DNA of 64,000 nt from Pararhodonellum marinum (GTDB lineage: Bacteria; Bacteroidota; Bacteroidia; Cytophagales; Cyclobacteriaceae). Location: the NCBI RefSeq assembly GCF_015354735.1, contig NZ_JACEFJ010000020.1:1-64000 (forward strand). Direction: 5' to 3'. Positions 35,548 to 44,471 of the stretch are shown one piece after another (the first letter of the stretch is position 1; every line of letters starts with the position of its first letter). The notes under the pieces were generated by a model that did not search any database, was not told the DNA's origin, and saw only the letters and a program-made list of their open reading frames with translations. The translations under genes were made by a program, and so were the position numbers.

Positions 35548-37683
35548 TTACATGGTTCGGTCGATCTTCACCTGATCCAAACCGCGCTTTTTCAACAAGG
35601 CATCTATTTTGGGTTCAGCACCTCTGAAGTTGACATACATGTCCATGGGCTCATCGGTACCTCCTCTTTCCAGGATTTCCCTGCGGAAGGCCTGTGCTTT
35701 CTTAGGGTCAAAAAGGTCTGTCTCCTTGAAAGCCTGAAAAGCATCCGTATCCAGTACCCCGGACCAGATGTAACTGTAATACCCGGAAGAATATCCCCCT
35801 GAAAATACATGTTGGAAATAGGTACTTCTGTACCGTGGGATGATTTCGTCGATCAACCCAATCTCTTCCATGGCAGCCGCTTCAAAATCAGTGGCATTCT
35901 CCGAAATGGGTTCTTTTTGGGTGTGGTAATTCAGATCCAGCATGGATGCCGCAAGGTATTCTGTGGTACCGAATCCCTGACCGAAGGTGCCGCTCGCCTG
36001 TAGTTTATCGATGAGCTCATCCGGTATGGGTTCTCCTGTTTTATAATGGACGGCATATTGTTTCATCACCTCGGGTTCAGCAGCCCAGTTTTCCATGATT
36101 TGAGAGGGCAACTCCACAAAGTCACGGGGAACCGAAGTGCCTGCCAGGCTTTTGTATTGCACATTGGACAACAGTCCGTGCAAGGCATGTCCAAACTCAT
36201 GGAAGAAGGTCGTTACTTCATCAAAAGTCAACAGTGCCGGGGTGTTACCGGTGGGTTTGGAAAAATTACAGACTATAGAGATGACGGGTGCTTTTCTTTC
36301 TCCCTTCACTGTTTGTTGCGGCCTGTAAGAAGTCATCCAAGCGCCGCCTCTTTTGGATGTTCTTGGATGAAAATCCATGTAAAGGACGCCCACATGGCTT
36401 CCGTCGGCCTCTTTTACCTCATAGGCTTTGGCTTCGGGATGGTAGGTGGGGATGTTGTCAATGCGCTCAAATTGTAATCCGTATAGTTTTTGGGTGACCA
36501 TAAAGACCCCTTCCTGTACCTTGTCCAAGCTGAAATAGGGCTTGATTTCCTGCTCATCCAGATCAAAATTCTGTTGGCGCAGCTTTTCTTCATAAAATCT
36601 CCAGTCCCAGGGCTCGAGCGGGGTATCTTTTCCCTCTGCCTGCATCATCTGCTGTATGGCCTCTCCTTCTTCCTTGGCCTTGGCCAAAGCAGGGGTCCAC
36701 AGCTGATTGAGTAATTTATATACATTCTCTGAATTCTTGGCCATGGATTCTTCCAACACATAATCCGCATGGCTTTCATAGCCGAGTAACTGGGCTTTTT
36801 CTCTGCGCAGGTTTGCCATTTCTATCAGAATTTCATTGTTGTCATACTGATTTCCCTGGTCGCCCCTTTTTTTGTAGGCTTCCCAGATTTCTTTTCTCAA
36901 TTCCCTGTTTTCAGCATATTGAAGGAAGGGCATGACACTGGGATTTTGAAGGCTGAAACGCCACTTGCCTTCCATATCTGCGGCCTTGGCATCATCCGCC
37001 GCGGCATCCCTGAGTTCTTGAGGCAGCCCAGCCAAATCAGCCTCATCTTCTATGATCAGTTCATAGGCATTGGTCTCCGCCAGTACATTCTGACCAAACT
37101 GCAGGCTGAGGACAGAAAGTTTGCTGTTGATGTCCCGCATTTTTTCTTTGTCTGCATCATTCAGATTGGCACCGCTCCGCACAAAAGATTTGTAGGTTTT
37201 TTCCAGGAGTTTGTGTTGTTCAGCATTCAGATCATATTGGTCTTTTTGCTCCCACACGGTTTTGACCCTTTCAAACAAGGCCTCATTGAGGTTGATGTTG
37301 TCCCTGTGCTTGGAAAGTTCTGGGGCCATCTCCCGGGCAATTCTTTGGATTTCGTCATTGGTATTGGCAGAGTTCAGGTTGTTGAAAACAGCCCCTACCT
37401 TGCTCAGTAACTCACCGGAAGCCTCCATGGCCTCTATGGTATTGGCAAATGTTGGTTGCTCTTGGGAGTTGATGATGGCATCGATTTCTTTTTGTTGTTG
37501 GGCAATGCCTTCCTGCAGAGCAGGGGTAAAATGTTCGTTTTTGATGCGGTCAAATGGCGGAACACCAAAAGGTGTTTCGTACTCCTCGAAGAATGGGTTC
37601 ATGGTAGTTTCTTTTTCATTACGTGGGCTACAGGAAAAAAGCAAAATTCCTGAAACCATCAGGATCATCATGGATTTTCTCAT
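35548..37683 (-). CDS. dcp: M3 family peptidyl-dipeptidase Dcp
   Basis: A 711-residue zinc peptidase with lipoprotein-type leader (ILLFSC, Cys18), so probably periplasmic and membrane anchored. The zinc motif HEFGH is at 495-499, followed by the third-ligand region of the M3 fold; the C-terminal YYSYIWSGVLDTDAFQAF is typical of Dcp. It removes C-terminal dipeptides from oligopeptides. The leader with lipobox differs from cytoplasmic E. coli Dcp but is common in Bacteroidota. A minus-strand TATATTTG -7 box lies about 30 bp upstream (37721-37714). Confidence 0.95.
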   Translation of the reverse strand: MRKSMMILMVSGILLFSCSPRNEKETTMNPFFEEYETPFGVPPFDRIKNEHFTPALQEGIAQQQKEIDAIINSQEQPTFANTIEAMEASGELLSKVGAVFNNLNSANTNDEIQRIAREMAPELSKHRDNINLNEALFERVKTVWEQKDQYDLNAEQHKLLEKTYKSFVRSGANLNDADKEKMRDINSKLSVLSLQFGQNVLAETNAYELIIEDEADLAGLPQELRDAAADDAKAADMEGKWRFSLQNPSVMPFLQYAENRELRKEIWEAYKKRGDQGNQYDNNEILIEMANLRREKAQLLGYESHADYVLEESMAKNSENVYKLLNQLWTPALAKAKEEGEAIQQMMQAEGKDTPLEPWDWRFYEEKLRQQNFDLDEQEIKPYFSLDKVQEGVFMVTQKLYGLQFERIDNIPTYHPEAKAYEVKEADGSHVGVLYMDFHPRTSKRGGAWMTSYRPQQTVKGERKAPVISIVCNFSKPTGNTPALLTFDEVTTFFHEFGHALHGLLSNVQYKSLAGTSVPRDFVELPSQIMENWAAEPEVMKQYAVHYKTGEPIPDELIDKLQASGTFGQGFGTTEYLAASMLDLNYHTQKEPISENATDFEAAAMEEIGLIDEIIPRYRSTYFQHVFSGGYSSGYYSYIWSGVLDTDAFQAFKETDLFDPKKAQAFRREILERGGTDEPMDMYVNFRGAEPKIDALLKKRGLDQVKIDRTM

Positions 37684-37872
37684 ATGTTGTTGTATTTGGG
37701 TATGATTTGCTCACAAATATAAAACATTTTTCCTTCGACATGAACTTTGGTGATGGACGGTAGGAGGTGGAAATAAGGTCAAGGAATGGAAAGGATAAGC
37801 AAGAGCAAACTCCTGACCATCATCGCGGAATTTGCCCATACATTTATAGGGTAGGTAAAGGGCTTGGATTTT

Positions 37873-38496
37873 TTAATCCAGATTAGAAAAAACCTCCTCA
37901 AGATCAAGTTTGAACCCGGAAATACATTTCGAAGCCACAACATCCCCAAGGGTAAAAAGCTTGGAAGACACATATTTCTTGTCCACCAGGGTATAAACCA
38001 ACAGGGTCAGTTCAGAAGGGTGTATGATCCAGTATTCTTTTACCCCGCTTTCTTTATACACTTCATATTTGTGCTGAAGTTCTTTTTTGTTGTTTCCCGG
38101 GGAAAGTATTTCTACAATGAGATCAGGGGCACCGATGCATCCAAATTCGTCCAACTTACCTTTGTCACAGATTACACATATGTCTGGCTGAATTACAGTA
38201 CAGATGTCTTCATTTTTCTTTGATTGGACAGGAAGTCTTACATCAAAAGGGGCCTCATATACTTCACAAGGATGCTTGCTTAGGTAGTTGTGTAATTTTG
38301 CAAAAACATTGCCTGATATTTTTTGGTGGATTCTTCTAGGAGCAGCTGCAGCCGATCTGAAAACTCTCCCTTTGATGATCTCCACCATTTCATCCAACTC
38401 CCATGTCAAATAATCCGCATAGGAATATACCCCGTATTCGGTAAAGGGCTCGGCTGCTTTGTTTTGATTTTCAGGTTTGGAATCCATGGTTTTCAT
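37873..38496 (-). CDS. Uma2 family (DUF820) putative endonuclease, intact copy
   Basis: A 207-residue protein with the PD-(D/E)XK nuclease-like core: the opening YADYLTWELDEMVEIIKG, PDICVICDKGKLDEFGC, then PDLIVEILSP with the acidic residues and KYEVYKESGVKEYWII with the basic residue. Uma2 genes are numerous in Cyanobacteria and Bacteroidota, often as scattered copies, with no established role. The close relative at 49.2-49.8 kb is a pseudogene that aligns along its whole length. Confidence 0.85.
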   Translation of the reverse strand: MKTMDSKPENQNKAAEPFTEYGVYSYADYLTWELDEMVEIIKGRVFRSAAAAPRRIHQKISGNVFAKLHNYLSKHPCEVYEAPFDVRLPVQSKKNEDICTVIQPDICVICDKGKLDEFGCIGAPDLIVEILSPGNNKKELQHKYEVYKESGVKEYWIIHPSELTLLVYTLVDKKYVSSKLFTLGDVVASKCISGFKLDLEEVFSNLD

Positions 38497-38662
38497 CTAA
38501 CTAAGATATGAAAAACAAGGGTTAGTCAAAAGAATTTGAAAGGTGAATCAGGCACCTCAGACACCCACTCTGTTCCAAAGGATTTTATTTCCATTTATAG
38601 AAATACGTATTGGTTGCAAATTTTCATCCGTTACTTTTGTGACCGGAGCAAACTTGAAAACA

Positions 38663-39934
38663 ATGAACCTTGTAAAGCCCACCTTGGCCGTAATTGTTTT
38701 TTTATTTTTATGTGATTCACTGGCTTTTTCACAGGAAAAGGAACAATATGTTATTCTGATTTCACTTGATGGTTTCCGATATGATTATGTAGAGCGGTTT
38801 CAACCTGAAAACCTGCTTAAATTTATTGAGAAGGGCACTGCTGCAGAAGCCTTGATTCCCTCTTTTCCTACCAAAACTTTTCCCAATCATTATACAATAG
38901 CCACCGGCAAGAGACCTGAAAACCATGGTCTGGTGGACAATTCTTTCTACGACCCGGCAAAGGGCCAAACCTACAGGATCAATAATCGGGAGATAGTGGG
39001 TGATGGGGATTGGTATGGAGGAACACCTTTATGGGTATTGGCAGAACAAAGCGGAATGAAGGCCGCGAGTTACTTTTTTGTGGGGACTGAAGCCCCTGTA
39101 AAGGGTATCCGGCCTTCCTATTATCATTTGTATGACGTAAACGTCCCTAATTTGACCCGGATTTCTGTGGTACTGGAATGGCTCCAACTGCCTGAGCGTG
39201 AAAGGCCGAATTTAATAACACTCTATTTTTCTGATATGGATGATGTTGGTCATCGGTATGGCCCAAGCAATGATGAACAATTGTCAGTCCGCTTGCAGCG
39301 ACTGGACAAGGAACTCGGGGTTTTATTTGATGGTTTGAATAGTCTGGATATGGATCTCAATGTGATCATCGTATCAGACCATGGCATGGCAGATGTCCCC
39401 AAAGAACAACTTCTCGATCTAAATGTGATCACAGCTGATATTCCTGCCCGTGTGGTCAACAATGGCGCTTTGGCTCATTTGTACCTGGAAAATCCTTCTC
39501 AAACCGAACAAATAGTCCAACAACTTAACCATACCAAAGGCCCCTATAAAGCGGTAAAAACGAATGATACCGAATATTACCAAGATCTTGAAAAATTTGG
39601 GGCAAGAATCGGTGATATTCTGATTATCCCGGATTTTGGACATTACTTGGCCACTCCTGCAGGAATGATGGCCTATCAAAACCGAACCGCCAGATTCAAA
39701 ACCAATGTGTATGGAGAACATGGTTTCCATCCGGAACACATGGAAATGCACGGAATATTTTATGCCAAAGGTCCGGCTATAAAAGAAGGGATGCAGGTAA
39801 AGCCTTTTCAAAACATCCATGTCTATCCTTTGATCTGTCAGATTCTAGGATTGCCTATTCCGGATGACATAGATGGGGATTTGGAAGTCTTGAAACCGAT
39901 ATTGAAAGAAAAATTATGGAAAGAAAAGCAATAG
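38663..39934 (+). CDS. Ectonucleotide pyrophosphatase/phosphodiesterase
   Basis: A 423-residue alkaline-phosphatase-superfamily enzyme. The frame opens at 38543, but the ATG at 38663 gives a proper signal peptide (LAVIVFLFLCDSLAFSQ). Two-metal ligands and the nucleophile are visible: Asp36 in SLDGFRYD, Thr72 in PTKTFPNH, FSDMDDVGH and SDHGMAD, and a late GEHGFHPEHMEMHG. It hydrolyses nucleotide pyrophosphates or phosphodiesters in the periplasm. Its 3' end overlaps the truncated haemoglobin start by 19 bp, suggesting translational coupling of two apparently unrelated proteins. Confidence 0.87.
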   Translation: MNLVKPTLAVIVFLFLCDSLAFSQEKEQYVILISLDGFRYDYVERFQPENLLKFIEKGTAAEALIPSFPTKTFPNHYTIATGKRPENHGLVDNSFYDPAKGQTYRINNREIVGDGDWYGGTPLWVLAEQSGMKAASYFFVGTEAPVKGIRPSYYHLYDVNVPNLTRISVVLEWLQLPERERPNLITLYFSDMDDVGHRYGPSNDEQLSVRLQRLDKELGVLFDGLNSLDMDLNVIIVSDHGMADVPKEQLLDLNVITADIPARVVNNGALAHLYLENPSQTEQIVQQLNHTKGPYKAVKTNDTEYYQDLEKFGARIGDILIIPDFGHYLATPAGMMAYQNRTARFKTNVYGEHGFHPEHMEMHGIFYAKGPAIKEGMQVKPFQNIHVYPLICQILGLPIPDDIDGDLEVLKPILKEKLWKEKQ

Positions 39935-40323
39935 AGAACAGGGAGGATGTGTCGCTTTTGGTGAGGAGCTTTTATGCCAAGATCAGAGTTCATGAAAGCC
40001 TTGGGCCGATATTCAATAAAGTGGTGGAAGATTGGGAATCCCATTTGGAACGACTGACTGATTTTTGGGAAATGGTCCTGTTACAGTCTGGTCCAGGAGC
40101 AGGCAAATTCAATCCAGTCCCTGTTCATAAGGAAGTTGACCGAAGCACGGGAAACAGCATCGAGCAATTGCATTTTGGAAACTGGCTGGAACTTTGGTTT
40201 TCAACTTTGGATGCGTATTTTGAAGGTAAAAATGCGGACTATGCGAAAGAACATGCCCGACGCATGGCCCATATCTTGTTTTTTAGAATTTTGGAAGGAA
40301 GGGGAATCAAAATAAAAGGATAA
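39916..40323 (+). CDS. Group III truncated haemoglobin
   Basis: A 135-residue globin of the 2-over-2 class. The segment FWEMVLLQSGPGAGKFNPVPVH resembles the group III helix B-E region and LHFGNWLELWFSTLD carries the proximal His86; the usual KH pair of the E helix appears as His71. Such globins bind O2 or NO; roles in NO detoxification or microaerobic oxygen transfer are proposed for the family. It overlaps the preceding phosphodiesterase gene. Its stop codon lies inside the terminator stem. Confidence 0.85.
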   Translation: MERKAIENREDVSLLVRSFYAKIRVHESLGPIFNKVVEDWESHLERLTDFWEMVLLQSGPGAGKFNPVPVHKEVDRSTGNSIEQLHFGNWLELWFSTLDAYFEGKNADYAKEHARRMAHILFFRILEGRGIKIKG

Positions 40324-40347
40324 AGGAATATGATCCTTTATCCTTTT
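40314..40347. terminator. Bidirectional terminator after the globin gene
   Basis: AAAAGGATAAAGGA and TCCTTTATCCTTTT form a perfect 14-bp stem with a 6-nt loop that includes the globin stop codon. It also serves the convergent MORN protein gene. Confidence 0.75.
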
Positions 40348-40375
40348 AGGGTATCAATTTTTCAGATACGGAGTT

Positions 40376-42304
40376 TTAACTGTTTTTCTGTTGTCCTTTA
40401 TTTTCTATTGTTTCTGTACCCAAGTATTGTCCATTTTCATAGGTTTCAGACTTGATCCATAGGCCGTTGTCATTGAAGAAAAACTGATTGCCATGTTTTA
40501 AATCATCTTTGAAAATGACCTCACTGTTCAATTGCCCATCCCAGTCAAACCACTGCCAATTGTTTTCCCGTTTGTCATTTTTGAACAATCCTTTTACTGC
40601 CTCTGAACCGTTTTCATAATAGGAAATGGAGTAACCATCTTTCTGCCCCATATAATAGTTGGTTTGATCCAAAAGTGTTTCCATTCCATCATCAAAGAAA
40701 GTTTTCCAGTTGCCATTGCGAAGGCCATTTTTTAAACTGCCCCTTGCAAGAACCCCACCGGAAGGGTAATAAAGGACATAATCGCCAAAGCCTTCAGTCA
40801 CCAACTGACCTCCCTCCTGATCCCATTGATTCCATATTAGTTCTTTACCTTCTTCAAATTTGGCTTCCACATGCATTTGTCCGTTTTCATGGTACAAGTT
40901 CCAAATCCCGACTTTTTTCCCATTGTCTATTTCACCTTCTTCTTCCACCATTCCATTGGCATAGAAAGACCTGTATTTGCCTTTTCCGTTTTTGATGATG
41001 GTTTTTCCTGATGCATCGATCAAAAAGAGCCAATCCATGATTTCATTGGAATGGTAATTTATGGTACTCAACAGTTTTCCGTTTTCATCCCAAGTGTTCC
41101 AAAGCCCTTTTCTTTCTCCTTTTTCAAAATGCCCCTCCTCAGAAACCTGGCCATTGGTATGAAAAAAAGTCCAGAGACCTTCTTGCCTGTCCAACATATA
41201 CTCACCTTTTGCCTGTAATACACCATCCGGGTAATTTACAATCCATGGGCCTGTCATTCTTCCATATTCGTAGACACCCGAATCAGCTACTGATAGGCCC
41301 GCATGAAAAGAAATGTATGGTCCATGGGCTAGCCCATTGCTATAGATTTCTTTTTTGGTCAGGTTGCTTTCCTCGTCATAATATTGCCAAAGACCGGTTT
41401 CAACTCCATTTTCAAAATGGGCTTCCAATGCCAAGGCATTGTTTTCATGAAAATATTTCCAGGTACCATTGGCTAATCCTCCTGATAATTCCCCTTGTGA
41501 AAAGACAGCCCCAGAATCATAGAAATAGGTTTGTTCCCCTTCCTCAGCCTTGGGCAAGCTGAAAATCAGACCACCTATACAGACCGCAGAGAGGATAGAC
41601 AAGGGAAGACGCAACGCCGATCCTCTTGGCGTCAAATCACCGTCAACCTCCAATTCTGATGGGATGGTTCTAAAGGCAATTTTATAGCCCTGAAAAATGG
41701 CAATGCCATAAAACAACAGGTCAATGATGTCAAAGGATTCAATGAACAGTGTCCCTATATTGCTGCTGTCAATCAATCCAAGCACCTGCCAATAACCCAT
41801 GTCCAACTCATTGCCGATAAAACCTACCTGACTGAGAAGATTGCCCAGTACGCAACCTAAAAGGGCAAAAAAACCTCCAATAAAACCAAATATGGGGTCC
41901 ACTCCCGCTCCGAAGAACCTGACTCCATAGCCTACCAAAAACCCGACGCCAATGGCCATGAAACCAATCTGATAATGAGTAATTACCGTAACGGTAGCCC
42001 ATAGTAAAGCAGCGACCACAGCGATCAAAAATCCACCTAGAATAGCAAATCCCAAACTTTGGTGAGACCTGATTTTGTCAAGGATGGGTTCTGGTAATGA
42101 CGTTAACCATTCTTGGTGATCAGGGGCTAGGATTTCTTTTTCTTCTAGAGTTTGTTCTTTGACAGCAGTGTCTCGTTCAAAATAAGCGCAGTTCTCTTCG
42201 AAGTCTGCCGCTTTATCTGTTAACCTGCAAACCAAACCATGCATCGGATCAAACTTCCGTTTGACACATTTTTTGCAAAATTGTAATCTTTCTCGTTTTT
42301 CCAT
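40376..42304 (-). CDS. Membrane protein with N-terminal Cys motif and MORN/YwqK-type repeats
   Basis: A 642-residue protein in three parts. Residues 9-40 hold a Cys-rich element (CKKC...VCRL...NCAYF) that may bind zinc. Four to five transmembrane helices follow between about 85 and 250. The rest, about 260-635, is a tandem array of roughly 15 MORN-like units of the YwqK type (for example NGTWKYFHENNALALEA, TGLWQYYDEES, EGLWTFFHTNGQVSEEG). YwqK repeats occur in antitoxin-like and surface proteins. No toxin partner is seen. The combination is conserved in related Bacteroidota as far as I recall, without a known function. Confidence 0.75.
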   Translation of the reverse strand: MEKRERLQFCKKCVKRKFDPMHGLVCRLTDKAADFEENCAYFERDTAVKEQTLEEKEILAPDHQEWLTSLPEPILDKIRSHQSLGFAILGGFLIAVVAALLWATVTVITHYQIGFMAIGVGFLVGYGVRFFGAGVDPIFGFIGGFFALLGCVLGNLLSQVGFIGNELDMGYWQVLGLIDSSNIGTLFIESFDIIDLLFYGIAIFQGYKIAFRTIPSELEVDGDLTPRGSALRLPLSILSAVCIGGLIFSLPKAEEGEQTYFYDSGAVFSQGELSGGLANGTWKYFHENNALALEAHFENGVETGLWQYYDEESNLTKKEIYSNGLAHGPYISFHAGLSVADSGVYEYGRMTGPWIVNYPDGVLQAKGEYMLDRQEGLWTFFHTNGQVSEEGHFEKGERKGLWNTWDENGKLLSTINYHSNEIMDWLFLIDASGKTIIKNGKGKYRSFYANGMVEEEGEIDNGKKVGIWNLYHENGQMHVEAKFEEGKELIWNQWDQEGGQLVTEGFGDYVLYYPSGGVLARGSLKNGLRNGNWKTFFDDGMETLLDQTNYYMGQKDGYSISYYENGSEAVKGLFKNDKRENNWQWFDWDGQLNSEVIFKDDLKHGNQFFFNDNGLWIKSETYENGQYLGTETIENKGQQKNS

Positions 42305-42424
42305 TTCAAAAAGGATGGGTGATAAAAAAGGAATAAAAATGAACGTGAAATATAGGTTAAATTTTAAATAAATAGTATAAACTTCTCATTGTTTTTTTTT
42401 GGAGTTTTGCCTTCAGGGTAAATG

Positions 42425-42470
42425 CAAAAAAAACAAGGACCACCTGTAGTTTCAGATTGATCCTTGTTTT
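42425..42470 (-). terminator. Terminator of the protease-inhibitor operon
   Basis: AAAACAAGGA and TCCTTGTTTT (42430-42439 and 42461-42470) pair perfectly around a 21-nt loop; on the minus strand the stem runs into TTTTTTTTGC. It lies just after the I9-like inhibitor gene. Confidence 0.65.
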
Positions 42471-42494
42471 ACCAAGATTTTTGGTGGATTTCAA

Positions 42495-42722
42495 TTAAAA
42501 CCCAACCATTTCTTCATCATTCTCTATAGAGACCACCTCCTCCTTTTCGGCGAGTTTCAGAATTTCTTCGCCGGAAAGCGTGGCACTAAAAGTGTTTTCC
42601 ATCACTTTTTTGGACTTAGGAATGCTTAGATCTGAGGTCTCTTTTGTTAAGATGATGACCTTTTGAACTTGCTTTTTGTCTTTGTCTATGGTCTTTTTCA
42701 GACCGCTGGCTATTTTTCCCAT
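42495..42722 (-). CDS. Stand-alone I9-like protease inhibitor/propeptide
   Basis: A 75-residue soluble protein. The C-terminal half (about 40-73: MENTFSATLSGEEILKLAEK then EEVVSIENDEEM) has the beta-alpha-beta pattern of subtilisin propeptides and I9 inhibitors, and aligns with residues 54-88 of the neighbouring protease. No signal peptide or protease domain. It begins 26 bp after the S8 protease stop codon on the same strand, and a terminator follows, so the two form one operon. Most likely it folds or restrains the protease; this is inference from pattern and context. Confidence 0.7.
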   Translation of the reverse strand: MGKIASGLKKTIDKDKKQVQKVIILTKETSDLSIPKSKKVMENTFSATLSGEEILKLAEKEEVVSIENDEEMVGF

Positions 42723-42748
42723 AGTTGTAATTTCTATTTTTTAGATTC

Positions 42749-44194
42749 CTATCGGGTCGCCAAGTCGCAGTTGATTAGACCATAACCGAAGGTAGTATCC
42801 AGACCAGGATGACCTAGGTCAGATGAGGTGGTGGCTATTCTTCGGTTGACATTGTATGGTGTGATACCAGGATACCGTTGTATGATCAAAGCGGCCAATC
42901 CAGCCACATGGGGACAGGCCATACTAGTTCCGCTTTTTAGGCCATAGGCATTATTTGGTATGGTGGAATTGATGCTGACGCCAGGGGCAACTACTGTCAC
43001 TTGATTCCAAGGACTTGTCTGCCCACCCCTTGAGGAAGTACCTGCTATGTTTTGGTTTTGATTGATAGAACCTACTGCGATTGGTCTGGAATTTAGGCTG
43101 GTGGTCAGGACGGAATTGGCAGGTGCACAAACCCAAGGGAAGCTGGTTCCATAGGAGTTTCCTGAGGCTATCACCACGGTGACCCCATTGTCTTGGCACC
43201 GTTTGACGGCATTGGCATAGGCGGTGGAGGGAGGATTGCCACCACCCAAACTCATGTTGGCCACCTTGATCCCATTGCTGATACACCAATCCATGCCGGC
43301 AATGATCCAGCTACTCATTCCTGAGGCCCTGCCTGTCGATGCATTGTGCTGAAGAACTTTGACCGCGAACAAATTGCACTCAGGAGCCACTCCGACTACC
43401 CCGATCATGTTATTTTTTGCAGCGGCTATCCCTGCACAATGGGTTCCATGGCTGTTTTGATCAGCAAAATCAGTTTCCCCTGGTATGAAGGAAACCCCGC
43501 CGGAAATGACCAAGTCAGGATGGGTGGATATACCCGAATCCAATATGGCCAACCTTACTCCCTGTCCTCTCAGTCCCCTTGCCCAAGCTTGAGGTGCTTT
43601 GACCATTTCAATGTTCCAAGGCACCGGTTGGGTAAGTTTTGGCAATGGAAAATGCGGGAAATGTGGGAATTGTCTAAAAAACGGAGGAAATTGTGGAATG
43701 GGCTGAGGGATGGGCACTATTGGGGGAAAGCCAGGTTGGAAAGAATTGTGTGGAATATGGGCAGCACTCGGATGGGCAGCTAAACCGGCATTTTGGAATG
43801 CAAATACATCTGCCAAGGCCCTGTTGTAACCTTCCATATACTCATTGATGAAATTTTCCTTTTTCTCGCCATTTTCCTGTCCAAAGAGTTCGTCAAATTG
43901 TTTAAGGTCATCAACCTCCGCCAAAGCATACATTTCATAATCCTCTTCTACCGCAGTTATTTCCGGTTTTTCAGAAAGTTTTTCTGCTTCTTCTGCCGTA
44001 AGTTCCGCTGAAGAGATTCCTAGGTTTTCAAAGACCATTACCTCATCGGCTTTAGGTTCATGATCACTAGCCATCATTTCTACTCCCTCTTTGCACTTGC
44101 TTTTGGGAACCCCAATCACTTTGCTCACCTCATTGGTGTCCACATGATCATCCGCGAAGGTAATTAGATACCTTTGGTTACTTGACTTTTTCAT
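42749..44194 (-). CDS. S8 (subtilisin-like) serine protease with I9-like prodomain
   Basis: A 481-residue protease. Catalytic triad: Asp219 in LAILDSGIS, His249 in NSHGTHCAG and Ser424 in SGTSMACPHVAG; oxyanion Asn346 in ASGNS. Residues about 52-90 look like an I9 prodomain, and a Pro/Phe-rich linker (about 153-191, repeated FPHFP and PIPQP units) joins it to the catalytic domain. No signal peptide or lipobox is evident, unlike most secreted subtilases, so it may act in the cytoplasm or leave by an unusual route. The next gene downstream is a separate I9-like protein. Confidence 0.92.
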   Translation of the reverse strand: MKKSSNQRYLITFADDHVDTNEVSKVIGVPKSKCKEGVEMMASDHEPKADEVMVFENLGISSAELTAEEAEKLSEKPEITAVEEDYEMYALAEVDDLKQFDELFGQENGEKKENFINEYMEGYNRALADVFAFQNAGLAAHPSAAHIPHNSFQPGFPPIVPIPQPIPQFPPFFRQFPHFPHFPLPKLTQPVPWNIEMVKAPQAWARGLRGQGVRLAILDSGISTHPDLVISGGVSFIPGETDFADQNSHGTHCAGIAAAKNNMIGVVGVAPECNLFAVKVLQHNASTGRASGMSSWIIAGMDWCISNGIKVANMSLGGGNPPSTAYANAVKRCQDNGVTVVIASGNSYGTSFPWVCAPANSVLTTSLNSRPIAVGSINQNQNIAGTSSRGGQTSPWNQVTVVAPGVSINSTIPNNAYGLKSGTSMACPHVAGLAALIIQRYPGITPYNVNRRIATTSSDLGHPGLDTTFGYGLINCDLATR

Positions 44195-44471
44195 ATTGGT
44201 ATTGGGTTTGATTTTCCCTACTCTGTTTGGGCTTTTCGGGTACCGCCTAAAAGAAATCCCTGTCTAGAATGTTACATTCAGAAAATGTGTCCTTAAGACT
44301 TTTCTGACCGATTGCAGCGGCATGGAGAAGCTTGCCGTGATGAATTTGCAGTAAAAACGGATAAACAAATGATTCAAAAAGTGAAATAAAGCTATGAAAA
44401 ATTAACATAAATTAAAAGAAAACAACAAGTTAATGCGCCCTGAAATTTGACTCTTTGTGGTAAAGATACCT

